A program made the position numbers and the translations under genes. The notes under the pieces are model-generated. The model saw nothing but the letters and a program-made list of their open reading frames with translations, was not told the origin of the DNA and did no database searches. A stretch of 64,000 nucleotides of DNA from Eutreptiella sp. 'Long Island Sound 2002'. Its lineage: Eukaryota; Euglenozoa; Euglenophyceae; Eutreptiales; Eutreptiaceae. This document shows positions 1 to 12,073 of this stretch, piece after piece. Within the stretch, counting starts at the first letter, position 1; every line of letters starts with the position of its first letter. The DNA is taken from positions 166,455,963-166,519,962 of the forward strand of contig OZ038378.1 in assembly GCA_964036045.1 (NCBI GenBank). Reading direction: 5' to 3'.

Positions 1-2391
1 CTTCACATTCTCCAGCCTCCTCGCCAACACCAGCTCCGTCTTCCGCACGCTGCGATCGAGCGCCTCGATCGCGTCCCCCTTCTCCGCCACCTTGGCCTTC
101 GCCTTGCGGAGAGTGTCCTCCGCCATGCGGATCCTCTCCTCATCCCCCATCGCCCGCACCTCGGCCAGCTTGGTCTCCCATTGGGAGACCTTGGTCTCCA
201 GCTTGGCCTTGGCCCCCTTGGAGGCTGCGAGGGAAGCCGAGAACTCTTAGAGCTCCCCCCGCATTTCCTCCACCTCCGGGTCTTCCGGCGCCGCCGCCAC
301 CAACTTCCTGCCGGCCAACGGGTGACGGGGTGGCAATGGTGGAGGTGGGGCTTGGGGTTGGGGCTGGGGCTTGGCCTTGGGCTTGGCGAGGGGGGGTGGC
401 TTGGCCTTGGGCTTGGCCTCGGCCTGCTCGGCCTGCGCCTGCTGCTGCGCCGCCATCACCTACGCAATCAGCGCCTGGGTCGCCGCATTCTATAGGAAAC
501 ACAGGAGCATGCCACTTGCGACCGCGGCCCCCCATGCACAACCCACGACGCGTCAAAGTATGCAAACAGCCATGTCATGCGCTGTGCTTGCACATTGGCC
601 TCCCTGTGGATGGCCGACCACTGACGACCCGACACCTCGTCCACCCCCTCCACCCGACAGCCCCCCCCCCCCCCCGGTTGCTGTGATCGTTGTGACCATG
701 TTTCAGAAAGCGGTTGATGCTTTCCAAAATGTCCCCCGAGAACATAGCCAACCCAAATGGCTTAATGTTATGCAACATGGTGTCTACATCATGCTCAAGG
801 CTCAGTACATGATGCTGTTGCGACGGTATAGTGGCGCCGGAAATCACGGGCCGGGGTCACGGGCCACGCACCACAGTTCAATGGGTTAGGGCCCTGATAT
901 GTACAATAGAGGGCCTGCAGCAGGTCCCACATGTTCGCGATGGCCTTGTACTTGGCCGTGCTCGGCCTAATGCCGAGGCACCTAGCAATATCCGGCCATG
1001 CGTCAAAAAATTGGCCGTCTCTTCCCCGTCCGGGGAAGCTGACCCATAAACGCTCCAACCTGCACGCCTCTCCGACAGGAGAAGTTGCAGGTCTTGACGA
1101 AGCGCAGGGGTGACCGACCAAGCCTCCCGGTCGACAAACTCCCCCAACAAGCGGCCCATGGCCATTTTCAAGTGCAAAATGCACAAGACGACCCAGGTTC
1201 GTGGCAATTTCAAAATCCGCTGCGTACTGCAGCCAACGGCTTGCAAGGAAGGCGTCCCAAGGAGGAAGGCCGTGTAGTTGGCCTCATCACCCTCCATGGT
1301 CCGCGGGATAGCACTACCCTCCCAAGTCTTCTTTTGGGCATTCCATATCCCCTCAATGATCATGGAGCCCACTTGGGGGCATGTGGACACCACGATCACC
1401 CTTCATGTCCATGGTTGATCCCCCCCGAGGATCACCTTTGCCCCTTCCTTGGGGGCCCCCCATTGGACCAGCCCCGTGTCGATGATGTCTTGAATCGCCT
1501 AAGCACGAGACATGGGGGGTGGTTAAATTCGTTCTAGTCTAGTCCAATCTAGCTTCTAGCGAGCGGTGTTGAGGCTAACTAGATCAAAACTAGAACGAGG
1601 GAAAGGCGTTAGGTGAGAGGCCTACCTCCCAATTGCTCTTCCACAACGTCCCAAGGGTGTCCATGGCCTTGTCATCGCCATTGGCCATGCTCAACACCCA
1701 AAGGCCCGCGGGGGAGCGGGCCAAGCGGTCGAAGTTGGCCAAGGAGATGGTGAGTTGGGTCTAATTGCCCCCGGCCACGGGGTAGGCATCTCCCCGGACG
1801 ATGAACGTCAACGGGAAGTTGCGGTTGATTGACCGCACCAAGGCCGGCCGGGAGAGGATGTATGTGACCCATGAGGCGAAGGGCCATGAGATCCCGGTGG
1901 CCTTGGGCAACACCGTGGCAACGGGCTCATCCAATTGCACCGGGGCGACCAACTCCTTCCAAAGGGCTTGGAAAGCACGCTCGGTACAAATTGGACGGCA
2001 GTAGGGGCCACCGGGGACGGTGCGGTGATACTCCAACCTACGGAGCGTGTAGAGCTCCGAGAGCGTCCTCCACGAGGACTTGGGGGCCCTCATGTTGAGC
2101 ACTAGTTGACACATGGCGGTGGGGGGGAGAAGGGAGGCGGTGTATGCCTCAGCGGCGGCCTTGCATGCCTCCCGTGGTATGGGTAGAAGTGGCGGAGGTC
2201 GCATATTGGACGGCGTTGTTGAATTGCCGCCGTGCTAGGGGGCATGATAACGCTCACGTGGCCAAGTAATGGCCCACCCGCTCATCCTTGAGGTTTGAAG
2301 CCCCACTCAACTCCCGTAGTGCCTTAGACAAGAGGGAAGTATCCTTCCCGGTTGAGAAGGGAGCAAGGGGGGAAGTGGCGGGGCGTTTCAT
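1..2391 (-). pseudogene. Relic of an unidentified spliced gene, running off the window edge
   Basis: Coding-like sequence can be followed on the minus strand from an ATG at 2391 to base 1. The first exon (2391-1626) carries a Leu/Ala-rich stretch and one frame change near 2210. A GT-AG intron (1499-1625) joins it in phase 0 to a second exon. The second exon changes frame at an A6 run near 1005-1010 and again near 840 and 660; the last lies beside a long C run. The C-terminal part (about 460-1) is Gln/Ala-rich, then Lys/Pro-rich, then a probable coiled coil rich in Lys/Glu/Ala heptads. In-frame stops include TGA near 2255 and 1410, TAG near 1764, 493 and 462, and TAA near 249. I do not recognise the family; a transposon-encoded protein is likely. 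Homopolymer-linked shifts may partly be assembly errors, but the stops argue for real decay. Confidence 0.45.
1499..1625 (-). other. Probable spliceosomal intron, GT-AG, 127 bp
   Basis: On the minus strand the upstream exon ends in GGGAG, followed by GTAGGCC. The downstream exon begins after TGCTTAG. Removing 1499-1625 joins two coding-like frames in phase 0 (Glu then Ala). The intron contains a cluster of TTCTAG/CTAGAA motifs like those near 2540, 4745, 5540, 6660 and 6885. The splice assignment is inferred from frame continuity only. Confidence 0.45.
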
Positions 2392-2631
2392 TGCAAAGAA
2401 ATGTGCAATATCTAAGCGCGAGAGAAGGAAGCATGAAACAACGAACTACGGACAATAGCAAGCATGCACGGGGGAACAATGAAGAAATTGGGATATGTGT
2501 GTAGACATTATATCGTTGTAGTATTGATCTAATCTAGGCTAGAACATCTAGGCTGAACACAGGCTAGATCAAGATTGGGTCTTCTAGGGTGTACGAAGGG
2601 AATATGCATTCATGGCTTGTTCAAGAAAGAA

Positions 2632-2840
2632 GAAATCAGAATTGGCTGCCTCACCCCTGCCTTCTCGGGGGCTCAAAAGTGGGCGGAAATGCTACATCAC
2701 CTGTGCGTTCTCCAGGGTCACCAACAAAAGGGACAAAATCAGAATTGGCTGTCTAACCCTGCCTTCTAGGGGGCCCAAAAGTGGGCAGAAGTGCTACATT
2801 ACCCCTGCATTCTCAGGGGTCCCCAACAAAGGGGACAAAA
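2632..2840. repeat. Two-copy tandem repeat, about 103 bp unit
   Basis: The motif AATCAGAATTGGCTG starts near 2634 and again near 2737. In both copies it is followed by matching blocks ending in CAAAAGTGGGC and GGACAAAATCA. The copies are imperfect. The start of a third copy is suggested at the right edge. No coding sense was seen. Confidence 0.6.
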
Positions 2841-2894
2841 TCAAACCACAAATACAACCAAAATTCCGTTGTGTCCCTGATGCTGCTTGAGGAC

Positions 2895-2985
2895 CTGCAG
2901 ACTGCCCATACTGGGTTTTGAACCCATGACCTTTTAGTTGCAGAGGCAGTACTTTACCTACTAGGGTCTGGGCCATCTCTGACAA
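2895..2985 (-). repeat. tRNA-derived SINE-like head (pol III A and B boxes)
   Basis: Read on the minus strand, 2925-2913 is GGGTTCAAAACCC, which fits the pol III B box/T-arm. About 25 bases upstream (2949-2965) is a TAGTAGGTAAAGTAC-like A box. The spacing resembles a tRNA, but the anticodon stem does not pair well. A tRNA pseudogene or SINE head is therefore more likely than a working tRNA. No poly(A) tail or target duplication was resolved. Confidence 0.4.
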
Positions 2986-3009
2986 ACCTTGATATTTGGT
3001 CCAATTTGC

Positions 3010-4739
3010 ATTTCATCCAATATTGGGTTCTCCTGAAAAAACTGAGTATTTTGAGTTTCGACACCTAGGATGGAAACCCATTTTTTCACCCTCTACTAGA
3101 TCAAGGAAATATTCCTTAGGGCGCCTTTGGCGCCGATTGTCCAGCACTTTGGTGCCAATTTGCACAAGGGGGGGGGGGTCGGAGGGGGAGTCGGCGTACA
3201 GCAACCGGGCCCGGCCACCCCCCGGGCCATTTCCACGTGGTTTTTAAGGTTTTTGATAACGATGACGCGCAGTGAGCAGCCCAACAACACTCCATTCTTG
3301 GCTACCCACCAACCCCCCAGGCAGCCCTTGATCTTGCACATGCGCTTGACTTGGACATACATGCCGCGCAAGGCCCTCAACACTCCTTCGTCATTTCCCC
3401 GCCCCCCCATCACGGCCATGGAAATGGCCTTGGGTATCAGGTCAAAACATCCGTGTAGTCCGTGCCGGCCCCTACCAGCGGGCCCTTGAGCACATGCCCA
3501 GCTCCACTAGGAGGCTCAGGACCGTTGCTGCGTTGATGGCCCCTTTGTGGGGGCGGAATCCATATGCCTACGGAAGTATCCGTTGCTCCTGCCACTGCAG
3601 GGCATCTTTCATGCGTATTCCTCTTCATCTGCGGTACACCTACGGCAGCAGTGTCAATGGTCGTTGCTTCATGGGGTGCTTTCCCCCTGCCCCTTAGTGA
3701 TGTGAATCCTTCCGCCACTCGGTCTCGCCAGTGCCCCCGTGCACTCCACCATTCGTAGAAGCTCCGCGAGTGCATCCGAGAAGGGCACGAGGAGGCACTT
3801 CAGCAGGGTCACGGATCAAGGGTCCAAGCTGTTCGCCGTCCTCATGCCCATTTTTCATGCCCGTCGCAGCAGTACCTACCAATGAGCACCCGGGCCTTCA
3901 TTGCATTGTGCCGCACGTGCCGTCGATACTCGCGCATGAATTTGTCCACGGTGCAGACTCATAGCGTCGATTTATGGGCTTTCATGCCGCCCTGATGGCT
4001 TCATCCACTTCGGCAATGTTCGCCGTGAACTCGCCGCTCGGTGTCTTTACCATCTGCAATGCCCTCTTGACCCCTTGATCTAGCGGTGCACCATTTTTGG
4101 CACTTCAGCCCCAAGGTTCGTCTATCCATTGCTTCCACGCCTTCACTCGTGCTCGCTCCTCCGTCTGCACCCATGTTCGGACAGCCGCCTCCAGGGTCTC
4201 CATGAGCTGCTCTTGCTCCTTGCCACTTCATAGTGTATTCTTTGGCAACATCGCTACCCCCTTCAACAGGGGTCCTTCCGGATGAAGCCGCTCGAGTCTT
4301 TTGCGTGCGGAGTGCCAGCTTTGCTATACCTCTCTAGGCCATCTGCTTGGTCTCGTCTCTGCAGACGCCTCCCATGCACGCACGTACCTTGGCACCGGCT
4401 ATAGCAATCCTCTAATCGCGTCCGTGATCTAGATAGCCTTCGTTTTTGGGGCCCGATTGGGCGTCTTCTTGTTGGGGAAGAGTTTGGTGACGGCCGTCGT
4501 GCTCTGCGTGCCCCCATCCCGTTTTTCTAGTGCCCGTGCAGCCCTTTTCAGCACCAGAGGGCCCGGCCATTGTTGTTGGAGGACCGATTCCATTCGGCTG
4601 TCCTCGTTGAGCTCCACAACCAGGAACTCCTCCGCTGCCCATGTCCATGTATTCCACATCCCACTGGTGTCCTCCGAGCACACCGCTGTTTTCCAATGCC
4701 TACTCACGCTGCTCCAGAACGCGTGTGCCAGGTCCTGAT
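3010..4739 (-). pseudogene. LINE D relic: pre-RT linker and start of reverse transcriptase
   Basis: The minus strand carries a Trp-rich linker near 4230-3970, ending in a segment of the type GEFTANIAEVDEAIRAA. This is characteristic of the stretch between endonuclease and RT in non-LTR retrotransposons. Further on, near 3550-3480, a segment AYGFRPHKGAINAATVLS matches RT block 2. In-frame TGA codons occur where Arg (near 4103) and Trp (near 3993) would be expected, and there are several frame changes. The endonuclease part of what looks like the same element lies at 6906-7420, so this copy appears split by the CTAG-rich foldback element. No functional product is expected. Confidence 0.5.
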
Positions 4740-5215
4740 GCTACTAGAGCATCGCTAGAACGCCGCTAGAACAGTTCCCGCGAACGCCGCTAGAACAAAA
4801 ATATTTAATGCTTACCAGCCCCCCCCCCCCCCCTTGGAATGGCACCAAATACAGGTGTACTCACAGATGTGACATCACAGAGCATACAACAGAATGCCAC
4901 AGCACACACCACAGGGTGCAGACACCACATAGCATGCCGCAACCGGCTAAACACCCAACAAATAACTAAAGCTGCCAAACAACCCAACCTGCCAAGGAAC
5001 TAACACACCATCCAACCAACCCCACCAACCACACCACATGAGAACACAGCACACCACAGGGCACGCCATGTGACCACAACACACTACCCTCCCACACAAT
5101 ACAGCACACCACGCCACTGCACAGTACCACACAACACAGCAGATCACACACCACAACAGACTACAACACAGCACACCACACCACTTTACACCTTACGAGA
5201 CCACAGTATTGTCAT

Positions 5216-5960
5216 GTGGTGTGGTCGGGTGTCATGTGGTGTGGTCTGGTGTCATGTGGTGTGGTGTGGTGTGGTGGGGTATGGTGCGATAGGGTTGCCT
5301 GTCTGGTTTGTTGAAGGGTGTGTTGGTTGCTTGGCAGGTGGGGTTGTTTGGCAGCTTGGGTTGTTGGGTGTTGGGCTAGGTGGGGCACGCTGTGTGGTGT
5401 CTGCACCCTGTGGTATTAGGTGCCGTATGCTGTTGTGTGCTCTGTGATGTCATGTCTGTGGGTACCATGTAATTGCTGCCATTCCGAGGGAAGGGGGGGG
5501 GGTGATAAGCAGTTACTATTTTTGTTCTAGCGGCGTTCGCGGGGGCTGTTCTAGCGGTGATCTAGCGGCGCTCTAGCGGCCACTAGAACGTCGCTAGATT
5601 ACCGCTAGAACGCCTCCCTAGAACGCCGCTAGAACAAGAATAGTGACTGCTTATAACCCTTCCTCCCTCCCTTGGAATGGCAGCAATTACATGGTACCCA
5701 CAGACATGACATCACAGAGCACACAACAGCATACGGCACCTAACACCACATGGTGCACACACCACACAGCGTGCCCCACCCAGCCAAACACCCAACAAAC
5801 AACCCAAGCTGCCAAACAACCCTACCTGCCAAGCAACCAACACACCCTTCAACCAACCAGACAGGCAACCCTATCGCACGATACCCCACCACACCACACC
5901 ACACCACACCACATGACACCAGACCACACCACGTGACACCCGACCACACCACATGACAAC
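5216..5960. repeat. Large imperfect inverted repeat (hairpin)
   Basis: The sequence 5216-5560 is the approximate reverse complement of 5595-5960. For example, GTGCGATAGGGTTGCCTGTC near 5284 is answered by GACAGGCAACCCTATCGCAC near 5861. The centre (about 5560-5595) is itself palindromic and rich in CTAG. The arms are about 350 bases, so a cruciform or hairpin transcript is possible. Confidence 0.7.
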
Positions 5961-6495
5961 ACAGCACGCTACAGGGCACGTCATGTGACCACAACATACT
6001 CCCCCCCCCCCCCCCGCACAGTACAGCAGCGAGAAAAACACTGAACAATGTGGTTATGACCATGCGCCTGTGACACGGGGGCGTATGCGAGCCCAGTATC
6101 CGTTGCCTCATGGCCGCACAGTACATCACACCACAGCACATCACCTACTACAGCAGACCACAGCACACCACAACACACCACACTACATGACACCACTTTA
6201 CACCTTGTGAGACCACAACACACCACAACACTGCACAGCATTGCATGGCATACCTGCAACTTCAAAATTCAACTTCAAAATTGCATTTTGTCATCAATAT
6301 CAATAAAATCCAAGAAAAAACCACCTGTGAAACGAAGAACAGAACACCCTCCCAGACCCGTGAGTCCAACCCCCCCCCCCCCCCAAGGTAGTTCTCAAGC
6401 CCCCCGCCTGAAAAATGTGTGACAAAAGCAAAGCCCCCCCCCCACTAAGGGCTTGAAGGGAGGGCACCCCCACAGTGCCCGTGCCTATGTCAAAA

Positions 6496-6545
6496 TGTGT
6501 GTGTGCATGTGTGTGCGTGTGTGTGTGTGCGCGCGCGCACATATG
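6496..6545. repeat. GT/GC dinucleotide microsatellite
   Basis: A run of alternating TG turns into GC repeats. It lies inside the foldback region, with no coding sense. Confidence 0.85.
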
Positions 6546-6905
6546 ACTAGACATATACCAAATGTGATGGTTTCCATGTGTCTATGTGTCATGGAAACCC
6601 CCCCCTCTCCCACATTGGTGTGTTTTACTTGCCAAATGTGTGTGCATGGTTTTGTTCTAGCGTCGTTCTAGCGCTGTTCTAGCGGGGCGGTGCTAGAGCG
6701 CCGCTAGAACGTTCCTAGAACGGTTTTTTGTACTTGTTGAATTTCATGTTGAAAATGTGTTTTTCTGAAAAACAACGTATGGACCCGCTAGTATGGTAAT
6801 AAGGGTCCAATTTGCACCCTTCATACCCCCGCCCCCCTATGCCCATGGGTCGGCGTACCCCCCTCTTTTTTTCGTTCTAGCCGCTCTAGCGCGTTCTAGG
6901 CTAGA

Positions 6906-7420
6906 ACGAGATTGGGTATTCCAGCGTGTACCTAGGGGAGGAGCATTCCCCGGCCGCGAGGTGTACCGGAGTACTGTCCTCCACAGCTAAGCGTTGCTGC
7001 GCCGCTTCCCCACGATTCCATAGGCCACCAGGACGTTGAGGATGATGTGTCCTTCGCATAGGCGAAGTGCCAGACACCCATAGTGCTTGGGTTCCCTCGT
7101 CACTCATCGGGGGCGTCGCCAGTTGCATCACCATACTTGGGCGATAGAGAATGCCTACCCCGCCAGGCCCGATGTCCCGCATACGGGCCCCGTTGGGGGG
7201 AAGCGGTGCACCCCAAAGCGCTCACCATCCCATTTTTTGGGCCAGCACCATCATGGCCCTCCATCCTGCAGCCGTGGGTCTCGTTTCTTGCACACCTAAA
7301 ATGTCTGCCTTGGACGTCATGATCTGCCTCTAGTGTCGTCATAGGGAGGTCACATTTGCAAATTCCATTTGCACGGGCCCCGGCTTTGAGTGGATGCCCC
7401 CATTACATTCCAAGAGCATG
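6906..7420 (-). pseudogene. LINE D relic: N-terminal endonuclease segment
   Basis: On the minus strand near 7325-7215 a segment containing KADILGVQETRP matches the first conserved blocks of AP-type endonucleases of non-LTR elements. The Glu of QET corresponds to the metal-binding residue. A few residues later TGA interrupts the frame, and further stops follow. It stops at the CTAG cluster near 6905, and the later domains appear at 3010-4739. It is a decayed fragment, not a working nuclease. Confidence 0.5.
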
Positions 7421-7662
7421 CACACCGGGTCGTATAGCGATGGCCACTGGGCCATGAGCAACAGATACAAGACTCACATACACCCCCGTGACACAGGCGT
7501 ATGGTCATGGCCACAAAGCACACAACATTGTTTCGCCGGCGCGAACCCTGTTAGCTCTGAATGTTTCCCTGACAGCACCGCTGAAATCGGCCATGGAATG
7601 CTTCATGGGCCATCTGTGTTAGCCCCTCGCCTCTCATCCAGGAACCATCCTATCTGCCACCA
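7421..7662. other. No gene recognised; short inverted copy of a segment near 6045
   Basis: The stretch near 7443-7520 is similar to the reverse complement of about 6041-6110 (shared CATGACCATACGCCTGTG-like block). Nothing else is recognisable. Confidence 0.3.
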
Positions 7663-10600
7663 TTAGACTACTCGCCCTAAGGCGCACCTGGACCTTCCCC
7701 TACACCTCTCAAAACCTATAGCGGGGTCATCATGAAGATGCCACAACTCAATACCCTGGCCATCGACCGGTCCTGCTAAGGCGTGGTGCATACAAACCAC
7801 TGCAGGACCCCGTCCCTGAGCCCACAACCACATGCCCCCACTGACTTCACTCCTTGTACCACTTGCGTCTTTTTTTGCTGACTCCAGAAGTTCAAAGAGT
7901 ACTCGAGACTGTGCTTGGGAAAGTGGGCGACTCCCGCCCAGCATATGATACAGTGGATCCCCGCAACGCCGGGCACATGGCAAAGTCTGAGAGTTCACAT
8001 GCGTATACCAGAGGGCTCTTTGATGCGGTAGGCAAAACCGCCACGCCATATGACAAGCCGATGGGTGGCGCGCTGAGATGCCCACAGCCGCCTCATCACC
8101 GAAAAGAGCACCCCCCTTCTGTTATGCCGCTGGTAGTGGCGGTTTGCAGGGTTGGCCACACTCCAGCACGTCGCAGAAGGGAGTGCCAGTGCCGTGATTG
8201 CCGGCACCAGATCATCTAGCACGTCGCGGGATGAATCCAGTAGTGAGGCCCCGAGAACCGCACGCTGAAGCGGAAACCAAGGTTGGGCCAGATACTGCAT
8301 TGTTGAGGCTACCTGTTGTGCCCCTTGGGTCTGCGGCAGTGGAACAGAGGCATTGGTCGAGATATCTCACCGCCCATGATCTAGTGTGGTATGACTGCGG
8401 CCGGTCCCATGTGCGCACCGCTCTGCGGTGCGATGTCTCTTGAGAGGCGCAGCCATCCCGCCGCAGTGTTCTCTCCCGGGCCCCTGTAAACCCTATTTGA
8501 TTGCGGAGGACAGAGTCAGTGGGGTTTGGTCATACGGCTCGTTGGCGCAGCTTTGTGTACCATGCCCGCACCGCTGTGGAGAGCATGAGCGGCACCTGTA
8601 GGTCGCGGGGGGGCTTGGTGAGTAGGCCGCGCAATTGGCATACACAATGTAGGGCGTGCGACTGGTGCCAGGCCACACCGTCCCTGAGCTCTACCCGCAG
8701 TGCTCAGGGGATGTGGTCCCATAGTGACTGCGGCATGCTAAGGTAGGAAACATGGCGTAGGTCCGCCGCCGACGCCCTGTTCCACCATTCAATTACCATA
8801 CCGTGCCACGGTCCCCAGGTACTAAGCCACATGTTGCGAAATGTGACTTTCCAACGCATGCAGTGTATGAGGCGTTTGTAGACAGCGGTACCGTGATGGA
8901 GGGGACGTAGGGGGCATTTGGGGGTGGTATGGTCCCACGGCGCGCCCGTCCCATCCCATTCAACCTGGCCCCATAGCCATTTAACGCAGAGCATGCGTCG
9001 GTCCCCGCGCATCGGCAGCCAGGATAGCCCGTACGCACCGTCGAAAGTGACGACACGCCTCCGCTGGAGGATCCATTTCCGCGCCGGAGTGGGGGTGGGC
9101 CCGCCGCATATTGCAATATCTTCGTGGCGGCGGGGATCGTAATCCAGCACGGTTAGGCGCGTGGCCATCTAGGCGAGTAGGTCTACTTCCCCATTACGCC
9201 GAATTTGTTTGTCTTCTTGTGCGTTGCGGGCCTCTGTCTGAAGGCGGTGGCTAGCCATCCACTCCGAGGCGACGCGTTTGTGTTGCACCTGGTCACACAC
9301 CTTGCGGCGGATGTTGGCGTCAGAACATTCGTGCGCGGGTCGGTAGTGAGCGCATTTTGTGACGGCCCTGTTGTCGATATATTGAGTGTCACTGTCGGAT
9401 GCGATCGCTGCTCCAATGGCTGCCCCCTACATTTCAGCCCTGTAGGACTGCTATAGGCTCGCCACCCGGGTGAGGATGCGAAGAGGCCCTTTTGTCACTG
9501 CTGCGCCTGCCCCCGGTATTCCTAGCCCGCCATCTCAACTGCTTTAAGGGTACCGTCGGAGTATAGGGACATTCCGGTTGGCGGTTGCTGGTTTGAGTAG
9601 CACGGTATGCCCGCGATGGTGACAGGGCGGTATCACGCGGGCACCGTGCCCGCCGAGGGGTCTTCGTGGTACCAGTGTGGGGCAATGTAGTGGCGTGTGT
9701 GGAGGGCATCCCCCACCTGTTCTTTGCGGGCTGACAGGAGGTCGCCGTCATCGGAGCTTTCGCTGTCGATGAGGTTGGCCCCCCCGGCCGGCCACGGAGG
9801 AAGTGCTATGTGAAGTGCGTTGCGAGCACCCAGCTGGGTGAGTATAACCAGGTAGTTGCGGATAGGCACCGCTCGGGATGGTAGGTCTTTGCTGAGGTCG
9901 CAGCCAATGGATCCCGGACGTGAGCGTAACGTGTTCTGTACCATTGTGATGAATCCTGCCCTGTGGGCCTAGTACAACTGGTGCAACCCCACTTCGCCCA
10001 GGCGGTGAGGGGAAGTGACATGGAGGACATTGTATGATTTGTGAACGTCGACCTTATTGAGCTCCATACCCTCCACCATAAGCAAGCCAGAACCGCAAGC
10101 ACATGGTGTCCATGGCTTTGAACATTGAGTTGTTGGGGAGAAACAAGGTGCGATACGTCCACTGTGGGATCAGGACGTTGTTCAGCAGCTGTACTAGCTC
10201 GAAAGCGTTCCGTGGCAGGTATTGGCGTCGCGCCAGATCAACTGCGGCCATCACGTGCCTTTTGTTCCCAGGTCGCATGTGCCAGGTGGTGACCAAGGTA
10301 GTGGAAGATCGGGGGATGCAGCAGCAATCGCGCATCACCCCACGTGATGGTGTCCCTGGTCGGGGACTCTCTTTGCGCCACACCTTCACGGCGGGAGGGT
10401 GGAGCCCAACGGTAAACCTGTGTCTTTGAAGGGTTCGTCTTGAGGCCTAGTATGGCAGACAATTGACTGACGCGCTCCAGGACGCGTTGCATCTCACGTT
10501 GGTTCGGGGAGATGATGGCAATGATGTCGACATAGGCCGGGATGGTGCTATTGGAGAACTCCCTAGTGAGAGTCTGGTGGAAGGCCTCATACACCAAAAC

Positions 10601-12040
10601 AAAAAGGGCCGGGGACAGGGGGGGGGGGGGGCTCCTTGATGCCGCGGCGTAACGGAATACGGACGACTCCATACACCCCTGTGCTGTGTGCGTAGATGCT
10701 GGCCACCATGTTGTAGTTGCGAACTGGGGTTCCAATCCGCCGGAGTCCGTAGGTGAGGCACTCATGGGGCATGTTGGGGTAAGGCTTTGCGATTTTCAGG
10801 AGGCATACCAGCGCTTCGTCCCCATATTGGTGTTAAAGCATCGACATGCGGAGGGCTTGTTGTGATGTGGTATAGCGTCGCCTACGTCCTGCTTGGGGTT
10901 CGGAGAGTGCTGCGTCGATGGGCCCGCGCAGGGTGTCTAATATGAGGCGGGCCAGAATGGAGTACATCCCCGTGGCTATGCTGATGGGCCGGTAGCTGCG
11001 GGCCGCCTTAGCGGGGCCAGTTTTGTAGATCATGGCTATTTCAGCCTGCAGCTAGTGGCGCGGCGTGTCGCCGCTTTCCCACACATGGCGCACTGCTATG
11101 TAATGGTCCCTTTGTAGTTCCCTAGGTAACCAATGGTACAAGTGTGGCGCCACGTAGTCCATGCCTGCCGCCTTGTTCTTGGGTTGGCGCAGCGCTTATG
11201 TGAAAGATTGTCAGGAGGGAGGATCGGGGATTACTGGTCATCTTGGTTTTAAGACTTGTGATAGAAGAGCCTTGGCCTCTTACGGTCTCCATGGTGGGTG
11301 TCCTGCGAAGTGCGGAAGATGTTCCGCGGCCGAGGTCGTGTTTGGTTGCGGGCTGGTTGTGCGGAAGCGGGTGATCAGCCACCACTTTAGGGCATTGTAG
11401 AAAGTACAGCAGCCACATACCGCGCATTTTCGGAAGCGTCTCAGGTGTCGTTGGGCCCGTTTCATATTATTGGTCGCCTCGTGGTGTGCCCAAGCCTGCT
11501 CGGCCCTCTTGGAGGTAGGGTTGCGGTGCAACTCGTCAGCCAGTTGTTGTTCAACTGCGTCCTGAACTGGTTGTGGGCGGGGGTGTGCTTGTAAAAAGCT
11601 GCACACTGCGGCAATGATGGCGTCCGCCCCATCCAGCGGCTGCATGATGTGATCTTGGTTAGTCAAGTGCGCCTTGGACCACTGTGACATGTGGCGCGAA
11701 AACTTGCGGAATAACGAGGAGGACACGTTGACACGTTGACAATCACAGGCGGCGGCGCTGGCCGCGGTCCCAATGGGTTCATCACTGTGACTGTGACCGC
11801 TTTGTGGTCACCTGCATGGGGAAAATCGATGGTGTCCGCAGAGATGGGGGGCTGAATGTCCCATGCCGTGGGAAAAAACAACACAACGTCCAAGTGGCGG
11901 CCCCGGCAATGTGTGGCAAGATTTTGAGCGTCAACATTTGGTGCATGTGCCAACCTCGGTTCCAACAAGGCTCTGAATTCGAGGAGGGGGTGCCCCTACC
12001 TAGTTGGCTGGGAAGGGTGCCCCACACACACAATCGTTAG
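7663..12040 (-). pseudogene. LINE C relic: endonuclease end, reverse transcriptase, RNase H-like and C-terminal parts
   Basis: Reading the minus strand from 12040 down, an endonuclease C-terminal block (RHLDVVLFF...AGDHKAV) lies near 11900-11780. A linker follows, then RT blocks at 11033-10833 (YRPISIATGMYSILARLIL, then QAGRRRRYTTSQQ). Near 10600-10540 motif C reads AYVDII instead of YxDD, followed by LGLKTNPSKTQVYRW. A SDG motif near 9560 may start an RNase H domain. Long conserved-looking C-terminal stretches continue to about 7670. An 8-bp tandem duplication (11723-11738) breaks the frame between endonuclease and linker. Stops lie mostly where Gln (TAA/TAG) or Arg (TGA) would fit. The second catalytic Asp of RT is lost, so the copy is inactive. 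Confidence 0.65.
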
Positions 12041-12073
12041 AGTCTGCCATAAGGATGCCCAGGTCCGGCACTT

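Larger units (their letters stand above)
4741..6905. mobile_element. CTAG-rich foldback element inserted in a LINE relic
   Basis: Both edges carry clusters of GCTAGAAC/GTTCTAGC (about 4741-4800 and 6655-6905), with another cluster at the centre (5525-5640). Between them lie CA/TG-rich arms present three times: 4741-5215 in one orientation, 5216-5560 inverted, and 5595-6230 in the first orientation again. C/G homopolymer runs and a GT tract fill the rest. No transposase is visible, so it would be non-autonomous. The flanks look like two halves of one LINE (endonuclease on the right, pre-RT/RT on the left), which supports insertion. Ends and target duplication are not resolved to the base. Confidence 0.45.

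Noticed and set aside
5070-6144. Open frames rich in Thr/His/Pro or Val/Cys/Trp in the foldback DNA
   Set aside because: They are translations of CACA/TGTG repeats and occur on both strands of the hairpin.
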